This document shows, in pieces, positions 56,147-64,000 of a stretch of DNA of 64,000 bases (position 1 is the first letter of the stretch; every line of letters starts with the position of its first letter). Made by a program: the position numbers and the translations under genes. The notes under the pieces are model-generated. The model was not told the origin of the DNA and made no database searches. It saw nothing but the letters and a program-made list of their open reading frames with translations. Origin of the DNA: Phytophthora quininea (Eukaryota > Oomycota > Peronosporomycetes > Peronosporales > Peronosporaceae); the NCBI GenBank assembly GCA_011947345.1, contig JAAVTG010000111.1:1-64000 (forward strand), written 5' to 3'.

Positions 56147-58924
56147 ATGAGCTCCGACCCGGCTTCCTCTCCGCTGGGCAGGTCGCTCACCGACGACACG
56201 GATGACTCTTCCGAGCGGTCCTTCCCCATCGCTGATGTGGCACTGAGTATGGAGGCCATCGCGACGTTGCTGGTGATCAGTCTCGGCCTGCTCTACTGGT
56301 TCTACCTGCGTCCCGGCCAATCTCTGCCCACAAACTCCACTAAAAACATCAATGGGGACGCAACTGCATCGTCTTCTAAGCCTCGTGAGCACCGCTACCG
56401 AGCGTTCGTGGACAGTGAAGTCTCCGTCAATCAGACGGTGCTGTTCGTGGCGTCTGGAGACCTCGCAGACCCGTTCCGGAGGCTGTTTGACGCCCTCCAA
56501 GTGAAGCTGCAGGTGGTGGACTTGGCCCGCACTGCTGGGGGCACTCACGTGCTGGACGCTCTACGGGAAAAATGTCCACAGACGGAGGAGCAGCAGGATT
56601 TTCTGTTTGTAGGTGGGGAGCTACTAGGTGGACACCAAGAGCTGCGTAGATTGCTGTTCGACGGGGACAAGACTGCGCTGGGGGCGACTGTGACTGGAGT
56701 CACGTTCGAGTGGATGCAAAAAGCGACGATGGCTTCATGGTGCTCGGACCTATGAATACGTTCCAGAGTGTGGACGCTTTGGGGGAAGATTCGCAGTTTG
56801 AGGCGCGGCCGTTTCATTCCGTGGAGGAGCTACGAGACTTTGATGCAAACACCATGACGAGCAGTGCTGTGCCCATTGCGATTCGGTCGAGGACACAGCG
56901 AAGACGCAGCAAATTGCTGGTGTGCCACGACATGAAAGGAGGCTACCAAGAAGATCGGTTCAAGCAGGGCTGCGCGGAGTTCGACGCTTATCGCTTTTAC
57001 CAGTGGGATCTCGTGGATGTGTTTGTGTATTTTGGACATGCTCTGGTCTGTCCGCCACCTGTGGGGTGGGTGAACGCAGGGCATCGTCATGGCACTCGAG
57101 TTTTGGGAACTTTTCTTACGGAGAATGGCCAAGGCGCACAGCTGTGCCAAGAGCTTTTACTGACGCGCATTCATCCGAGACCTTCGCATCGAAGCTGGCT
57201 GCGATCGCTTGGCATGGGGATTCGACGGCTGGCTCATCAACATCGAAAACGACGTTCCTACTGAGCTCGTACCCAATATTGATGTGTTCTTACGCACGCT
57301 TCGTAAGGGCATGCAGCTCCAAAACCCGCTGGCGCAGGTAATTTGGTATGGCAGTCTGGCCAGGTCGGGCAAGCGCAAGCCGCACTTTCGTCTGGACGAA
57401 GCCAGCGCCGAGTTCTTCAAAAATGTTGACGCGTTCTACGCCGACTATGGCTGGGTCTCCGATGATGCAAAATTCTCAGCTGCCTTCGACCTCGACCGAC
57501 GGTATGATGTGTACATGGGCATCGATGTTTTTGGCCGGCACAACATGCTGGGTGGTGGGAAGATGAACTGCGGAGAGCCGCTGAAGTTGGCGTGGAATTC
57601 AGGCGTGTCTGCGGCGCTCTTCGCTCCTGGCTGGACCTATGAATCCTACCAACATGAAGCCCAGGAAAACTTTACTGTTGTTGAAAACCGCTTTTGGGAA
57701 GCTATGCGATCAAGTTGGAAAGAGAAAAGTCCGTGTTACGACGCATTGGGAGGACAAAATTGCTTCTACAGCGCGTTTAATGTCGGGCGTGGGCTTGGCA
57801 TCTGGGCGAATGGAAGACGCGAGAGAACGGCGACCTGGTCGAATATGGCAGAGCTGGACGTTCAGCCGGCGCAAGAGCTCCACGTTGGCAACGTCGTCAA
57901 AACGGCGATGGGTGCTGTGGAGGGAGCTATCACGCACGAAATGGCCTTCCAAGGAGGAGCAAGCGTGCAATTACAGGTGAGTAGCCCAACGTATTGGTAT
58001 ATAGCGATGCGATGACACTACTAACACTGTTTGTATCGGCAGGGCCAACTGGTGGGGCGAGAGAAGGCATATTTCAAGCTCTTCGACGTCGACATCGAGT
58101 TCTTCCCGAGACGCATCACGGAGCTTTCGTACACGACTGCGACACGCGAGGAATCGGTGTGCCTGTTGGTGCTAACCGTCTGCCCGGGCCTTGATCGCGC
58201 GACGCACTACGTCATCTTGCGCTCGGCAGAAGATTCCGGCCCGGAATCTGGAGACAACCGCGCGGATCCAACCAAAAGCTTGTCGTCAGTTGCCAAGGCA
58301 TCGCTAGAGAAGCATTTTTATCTCCCTGTGTCCACCGAGTTCTTCGACATTGACAGCGCCAATGATGAGGCCGGTAAAGGAATCACCGCGGATGGTTGGT
58401 GCAAGAAGACGTATCGCTTGGGAGGACAGCTTTGGGACCAGAAGCACATCGTCGAAATCGGAGTGCTCTGTACGAAGAAACTGAGGAAGGTCCCAGGCGA
58501 GCGCGAAGACTATTTGGCCTATGTCGGCGAAGTCTGCGTGTTTGGGAGCAGCCACAAACCTGCAACGAAGGCTCTGCGTCGTGGCATCCACAGCCAGCCG
58601 CGATGGTGCGAGAATGCCAGGCTCACTTCCTTTGCGCGGCATAGCAACCGCTTGGTGTCGTTTGGCGTCCAGTGGGACTTTACCTCTGATGGAGTGCCAG
58701 TGCGCTATGTGCTCGTGTTCGCCCGCAGCGACGGAGGCGATCGCGTCTTGCTCGGCAAGAGCTTTGATAAGTCCTACTGGGCCGGCAACTTTGCGTGGGC
58801 GGTAGAACCATCGCCTGACACGTCGACAGCGTCGCCGTCCGCAAGTCGCATCACGATCGAGCTGCAGAGTGTGTCGTGGGCTGGACAAGACAGCACGTCA
58901 GTCACTCAATTACACCTCGAGTGA
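56147..58924 (+). CDS. Cytosolic/membrane endo-beta-N-acetylglucosaminidase (GH85, ENGase-like)
   Basis: Releases N-glycans by cutting the chitobiose core of glycoproteins or free oligosaccharides. N terminus has one transmembrane segment (IATLLVISLGLLYWFYL) at about residues 38-55, uncommon in ENGases and suggesting a membrane anchor. A region of unknown role (QTVLFVASGDLADPFRRL) follows. The GH85 core reads LLVCHDMKGGYQEDRF, RFYQWDLVDVFVYFGHALVC, VNAGHRHGTRVLGTFLTE, and GFDGWLINIEN, where Asn and Glu form the catalytic pair of GH85, then AFYADYGW and VYMGIDVFGRHNMLGGG. An intron lies at about 57976-58041. The C terminus carries extra beta-sandwich-like sequence. Three frame breaks (aaaaa 56718-56722, tttt 57155-57158, near 57214) are each one base; the last two flank the segment just before the catalytic motif. 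Confidence 0.87.
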
Positions 58925-59321
58925 GCAGTTGTGCGACTGGACATGTGGCAAGTCCGCATTTTCACGGCTAGCATGGCCACCTAGACTTTGATGATGGACC
59001 AAGAGCGATCAGCTTGGTGAAATACAACCGACACAGCAGTGTCCAAGCTCGACTTCACCTGCTTCGACGTCGTTGTGATTCAGGCTGAAGTTGGCGCCTG
59101 TCTCAGCTCTTTTTCGGCGGTTCTGTTAAACACAAATGTTGACTCGCACCACGAAGTGTATTACGCTCACAGCCCCACGCAAGTGTCCCAGACGAGTTTC
59201 ACTGCAACCTGTATCACCGACGCGCAATCCGCTGGCCCGTGTTTGCTCGTCAAACTGGAGCCGTTGACGGTGAGCAGCGCTCTTTACTGGCGTCGAACCA
59301 TTCAACTCTTGGGTTGTCAGC
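58925..59321. other. Upstream region of the ABCG gene
   Basis: No gene or repeat seen; probably promoter and 5' flank between ENGase stop (58924) and ABCG promoter. Confidence 0.5.
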
Positions 59322-59338
59322 GCTCATTCTCGCATTTG
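59322..59338 (+). promoter_or_regulatory. Oomycete core promoter, INR plus FPR-like
   Basis: GCTCATTCTCGCATTTG closely follows the oomycete INR (TCAYTYY) joined to a flanking promoter region (CAWTTT), with one extra base between the two. It sits 37 bp before the ABCG start codon, the distance expected for a transcription start. Confidence 0.75.
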
Positions 59339-59375
59339 CCGAGTCCCGCAACAGTTGCAGCTTCTCCTCTTCGTG

Positions 59376-62300
59376 ATGGCGACTCCAGACAAGAAGATCG
59401 GCCTCGACTCGGCCGATGCACTCATGGCCCAAGGCCCCACGGTGCTCCACGGCTACGTGGCAGACAAAGTGCAGGCTTCGATGGGCAAGGCCATGCCCCA
59501 GATGGAGGTTCGCTTCAAGAACTTGTCGATCTCCGCCAAGGTGTTTGCTTCAAGGCACTCGGACCCCATGTCCCAGCTCCCCACGCTTTACAACAGCGTC
59601 AAGAAGTCGGTGGCCAAGATCAACACCAAGAACCACACCGCCGAGAAGGTGATCCTCAAGAACGCCAGCGGTGTGTTCAAACCAGGAACCATCACGCTGC
59701 TGCTGGGCCAACCAGGCTCTGGCAAGTCGTCGCTGATGAAGGTGCTCAGCGGTCGCTTTCCGTTAGAGAAGAATGTGAGTATCGAAGGTGAGATCACGTA
59801 CAATGGAGAGAAGCAAAGCGATATCATGAAGCGTCTTCCGCAGTTCGTAGCGTATGTGACGCAACGCGACCAGCACTACCCAACGCTCACGGTCAAGGAG
59901 ACGCTCGAATTCGCACACGCGTTCTGTGGCGGCCAGGTCTCTAAGCGAGCAGAAGAGCTACTTTCCAAGGGCACCCCGAGGAGAACACCGATGCACTCAA
60001 CACCCTCAGAGCTTTGTATGAGCACTACCCTGACGTCGTGATTAAGCAGCTAGGACTGGAGAATTGCAAGGACACGATCGTGGGTAGCGCGATGCTGCGA
60101 GGTGTATCGGGTGGTGAGCGAAAGCGTGTTACAACTGGAGAAATGGAGTTCGGCATGAAGTACATGACGCTCATGGATGAGATCAGCACGGGGCTCGACA
60201 GCGCCGCCACCTTCGACATTATCACGACGCAACGAGGCATCGCCAAAACGTTGCAGAAGACGGTGGTGATCGCACTGCTGCAGCCTGCGCCCGAGGTTTT
60301 CGCGCTGTTCGACAATGTGATGATTTTGAACGGCGGAGAGGTGATGTACCATGGGCCTCGTGATCAAGCCGTCCCATTCTTCGAAAGCTTGGGCTTCCAG
60401 TGTCCTCCTGACCGTGACGAGGCTGATTTCCTGCTCGATTTGGGAACAAACCAGCAGTCCAAGTACGAGACAGATCTGCCTGCGGGTATGGCGCACCACC
60501 CAAGACTAGCGAGTGAGTTTGCGGATATTTTTCAACGGTCAACCATTCACCAGGAAATGCTGCGGGCGCTCGGAGATCCCCACCAACCCGAGCTACTTGA
60601 GAATGTCGGTGCGCACATGGATCCGATGCCGGAGTTCCGCCGAGGGTTCTGGGAAAACACTCGTACGCTCATGAAGCGACAGACGATGGTCACTCTTCGG
60701 AACACTGCCTTCATTAAGGGCCGCTGCATCATGGTCGTGCTCATGGGCCTGATCTACTCGAGTACGTTTTGGCAGGTGAACCCCACAGACGTTCAAGTGG
60801 CTCTTGGAATCATGTTCCAAGCTGTTCTCTTCCTCGCACTCGGTCAAGTTTCACAAATTCCGACGTTCATGGCAGCTCGTGACGTTTTCTACAAGCAGCG
60901 AGGCGCCAATTTCTTCGCGACATCGGCTTATGTGCTGGCGTGTTCGGTTGCGCAGATCCCGATGGCGATTGCTGAGAGTATCATCTTCGGTTCAATGGTG
61001 TACTGGATGTGCGGCTTCGTGGCAACGGCTGGAGCCTTCATCTGCTACATGATCCTGTTGATCTTGACGAATCTGGTCTTCTCGTCATGGTTTTTCCTGT
61101 TGACTGCCATGTCGCCTGATTTCCACATCGCTAAGCCGTTTGCCACATTCACAATCGTGTTCTTCATCCTGTTTGCCGGCTTTGTGATGGCGAAAAGCAC
61201 AATGCCGGGTTGGTTTGTGTGGATTTACTGGATCAACCCAATCGCGTGGTGTCTTCGTGGACTTGCTGTTAACCAGTACCGTGCCAGCAAGTTCGATGTG
61301 TGCGTCTACGAAGGTATAGACTACTGCACAGACTACAAGATGACCATGGGCGAGTACTATCTGTCCCAGTACGATGTTCCTTCCTCAAAGGTGTGGGTCT
61401 GGGCTGCTATGCTCTTCATGATCGCGTGCTACGCTCTGTTCATGGCTCTTGGCTGCTACGTGCTTGAATACCACCGCTACGAAAGTCCCGAGCACACGAT
61501 CATCAAAGAAAATGACGAAGAACCAGACGACAGCTACGTTCTAGCAGCCACACCAAAGGTCTCAGACACGTCCTCCGACGCTAGGCCGATTGCTTTAAAC
61601 ATTGAGCGTGAGAAGAACTTCACGCCAGTGACCATTGCCTTTCAAGACTTGTGGTATTCGGTGCCGAAGCCAAGCAACCCGAAAGAGTCATTGGACTTGC
61701 TCAAGGGGATTAGCGGGTTTGCTACCCTGGTACAATGACCGCGTTGATGGGCTCGTCGGGCGCTGGTAAGACGACGCTAATGGATGTGATTGCCGGTCGC
61801 AAAACCGGAGGCAAAATCACCGGCAAGATCCTCTTAAACGGCTACGAGGCCAACGACCTGGCCATTCGTCGATGCACGGGCTACTGCGAACAGATGGACA
61901 TTCACTCGGACGCCTCCACGTTTCGTGAGGCATTCACGTTCAGCGCGTTCCTGCGCCAGGACAGCAGCATTCCGGACAGCGTCAAGTACGACTCGGTGAA
62001 CGAGTGTCTGGACCTGCTGGACATGCACGACATTGCGGATCAAATTGTTCGCGGCAGCTCGGTGGAGCAGATGAAGCGCTTGACGATCGGCGTGGAGCTG
62101 GCGGCTCAGCCGAGCGTGCTTTTCCTTGACGAACCAACTAGTGGACTTGATGCCCGCTCGGCTAAGCTCATCATGGACGGCGTGCGCAAAGTGGCCGATA
62201 GTGGCCGCACGATCGTATGCACGATCCACCAGCCTTCCTCTGATGTTTTCTATCTTTTCGACCATTTGTTGCTGTTGAAGCGTGGAGGTGAGACTGTGTT

Positions 62301-63480
62301 TGTTGGCGAGCTGGGCGACAAGTGCCGCAAGTTGGTCGAGTACTTCGAGGCGATCCCCGGTGTCGCGCCTCTTGTGAAAGGCTACAATCCGGCAACCTGG
62401 ATGTTGGAATGCATTGGTGCCGGCGTTAATAACGGTGGCCGCCAGACGGTAGATTTCGTCGAGTACTTCAAGAGCAGCGAGGAGAAGAGACTTCTGGATG
62501 TGGAAATGGCTCAAGAAGGAGTCACCGTCCCGGCATCCAATCTCCCCGAAATGGTGTTCTCGAGAAAGCGAGCTGCAAACTCCTGGACTCAGGCCAGGTT
62601 TTTAACAATGCGCTTCGTTCGTATGTACTGGCGCACACCCACGTACAACATGACGCGCTTCATCATCGGATTCTTCCTCGCCGTTCTCTTTGGTTTGACA
62701 TACGTCGACGTGGAATACGTAAGTTACCAAGGCATCAATGGCGGTGTAGGCATGGTGTTCATGACGACACTGTTCAACGGTATCGTGTCGTTCAACGGCG
62801 TGCTTCCTATTGCTTCGGGTGATCGTGCAGCTTTCTACCGCGAGCGCGCGTCGCAGACCTACAACTCGTTGTGGTACTTTATGGGCTCTACACTTGCAGA
62901 GATCCCGTACGTGTTTGTCAGCTGTCTACTCTTCACGGTGATCTTCTTCCCTCTCGTCGGGTTTACGGGCTTTGGTACTGGTGTTCTCTACTGGGTGAAT
63001 GTGTCACTGCTGGTGCTAATGCAGACGTACATGGGTCAGCTCTTCGTGTACGCGCTGCCCAGTGTGGAGGTTGCTGCGATCATTGGTGTGCTCATCAACT
63101 CGATTTTCTTCCTGTTCATGGGCTTCAATCCACCGGCCAACTCCATCCCCGAAGGCTACCGCTGGCTGTACACGATAACACCACAGAAGTACTCGCTGTC
63201 GATTCTGATGGCTCTCGTGTTCACAGACTGCCCGAATGAGCCAACGTGGAACAGTGCTTTGGGGGCGTATGAGGATGTTGGGTCGAATCTTGCTTGCCAA
63301 CCCGTGACGAATCTTCCGATCACGATTGATCACATTACTGTCAAGGGCTACGTCGAGTCAGTGTTTGAGATGAAGCACGACGACATTTGGAGCAACTTCG
63401 GCTACGTGTTCCTCTTCATTGGGATACTCCGGTTGCTAGCGCTGCTGTCGCTACGCTACATCAACCACCAGAAGAGATAA
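59376..63480 (+). CDS. PDR-type ABCG full transporter
   Basis: Pleiotropic drug resistance efflux pump, NBD-TMD-NBD-TMD order. Start at 59376 (MATPDKKIGLDSADALMAQG), 37 bp after an INR-FPR promoter. NBD1: GQPGSGKSS (Walker A), VSGGERKRVTTGE (signature), LMDEISTGLD (Walker B). First membrane half, about 60700-61480, includes FYKQRGANFFATSAYVLA and MPGWFVWIYWINPIAWCLRG (PDR motif). NBD2: GSSGAGKTTLMDVIAGRKTG, SSVEQMKRLTIGVELAA, LFLDEPTSGLDARSA. Second membrane half ends SLRYINHQKR. NBD1 Walker A keeps Lys, unlike fungal PDR proteins, and both nucleotide sites look canonical. Frame breaks: cccc 59974-59977 (inside LSKGT/PEEN) and about 61721-61730 (inside GFA/PGTMTALMG), one base each. A paralogue ends tail-to-tail 446 bp downstream. 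Confidence 0.93.
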
Positions 63481-63926
63481 GTAGAGTAGTGTAGTGCAAG
63501 GCTTCAATGCATGGCTTTTGGAGGATCAACTTGTTGGCTGAAGCTGCCTCGGCTTGCAAAATAATAGGATTATGCACGCACAAGTTGCATTTAGCAATGC
63601 GCTCATGAGACCAACAAGTCGCGCCTACACAACAAAGTTGTTCAACTTCTACGTGAGGGCGAACATACATGTAGAAGTTGAACCAGTTTGTTGTATTGGC
63701 GAGAGTTGTTGGTCTCGTGAGCAGCATTGCGAATGCAACTTGTGAAGGATACATGCACGGTCTTGTCTTCTGTCCAAGCTGCAAGTAAAGCGATGATACA
63801 ATCGATGTCCATGCGCTAGAAGTGTTGAAAACCAAACAGGCGAAGAAGTTGTTTGCCAGGTTAATTAGGTTATTTGTTCAAAAGTATGTCTAAGAGAGTC
63901 GATGACGACCCCCACAAGCTGTCTGC
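63481..63926. other. Spacer between two convergent ABCG genes, containing a long hairpin
   Basis: Only 446 bp separate the two stops. The centre is a long hairpin (next entry); the outer parts show no gene. Any open frame here is a by-product of the hairpin. Confidence 0.7.
63579..63744. repeat. Long hairpin, about 77-nt arms, 12-nt loop
   Basis: Left arm 63579-63655 begins cacaagttgcatt and ends ttcaacttctacgtg; right arm 63668-63744 is its reverse complement at most positions, with a few mismatches and two single-base gaps that cancel. The symmetry centre is near 63661.5. It lies in the shared 3' region of two convergent genes, so either transcript could fold into a strong terminal hairpin. 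Confidence 0.85.
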
Positions 63927-64000
63927 TTATCTCTTCTGGTGGTTCAGGAAGCGCAGCGACAGCAACGCCAGCAGCCGGAACACAGCGATGAAGATGAACA
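63927..64000 (-). CDS. C terminus of a second ABCG transporter (partial)
   Basis: The last codons before the stop (63927-63929) read FRLLALLSLRFLNHQKR, matching SLRYINHQKR at the end of the plus-strand ABCG gene with a few substitutions. It runs off the window. It is a tail-to-tail paralogue, produced by an inverted duplication. Confidence 0.85.
   Translation of the reverse strand, partial: FIFIAVFRLLALLSLRFLNHQKR

Noticed and set aside
60025..60542. Minus-strand frames within the ABCG gene
   Set aside because: Antisense shadows of NBD1 without any motif.
63554..63835. Two opposite open frames with matching protein sequence between the ABCG genes
   Set aside because: The similarity results from the hairpin being read on both strands, not from two genes.
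1..64000. CRISPR array or prokaryotic operon
   Set aside because: No regularly spaced identical repeats; the genes are spliced and eukaryotic.

Overview
The window looks like a chromosome segment of an oomycete, most likely a Peronosporales/Phytophthora-type species. The evidence is eukaryotic genes with short (about 50-80 nt) GT-AG introns, very compact GC-rich gene clusters with divergent and convergent neighbours, an oomycete-style INR/FPR promoter (59322-59338), typical oomycete gene families (PDR-type ABCG transporters, TBCC/XRP2, DHHC, PHOSPHO-type HAD phosphatases, ENGase) and a repeat-filled AT-rich island. Species is inferred, not proven.

Layout. 24-22788 is a gene-dense block: mitochondrial t6A enzyme (Qri7/OSGEPL1), EF-hand coiled-coil protein, LCAT-like acyltransferase, S-formylglutathione hydrolase, DESI-PUL protein, membrane-anchored C69 peptidase, ankyrin-FYVE protein, SpoU RNA methyltransferase, site-1 protease, a small GGCT-like protein and an HU (CCDC81)/EF-hand protein. 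22789-34125 is a repeat island: a Tc1-like transposase relic, a Ty3/gypsy integrase fragment, a mariner-like element with both terminal inverted repeats and TA duplications (27646-29649), and a retroelement RT/RNase H relic. 34126-51324 is a second gene block: Myb/SANT factor, protein kinase, UDP-glycosyltransferase, TBCC protein, DHHC palmitoyltransferase, three tandem PHOSPHO-like phosphatase domains, a four-TM/ankyrin/double-TIR protein, DEK-like protein and RBM34/Nop12-like protein. A SURNod19-like membrane protein (51440-52867) is followed by a second, smaller repeat zone (53-56 kb), then a GH85 ENGase and two tail-to-tail ABCG transporters separated by a long hairpin.

Two points matter for any reader. 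First, almost every conserved gene is broken by one or more single-base frame changes, nearly all of which are restored by adding a base, often in a short homopolymer (about 30 sites). This is best explained by deletion errors in the assembly, so I annotate these loci as genes rather than pseudogenes. Second, the most unusual gene is the TM-ankyrin-TIR-TIR protein at 44295-47611, whose first TIR keeps the WCxxE motif of NAD-cleaving TIR domains. It is my best candidate for an undescribed signalling or defence-type system. There is no operon-like partner; the interpretation rests on domain order alone. I saw no tRNA, rRNA or CRISPR array.
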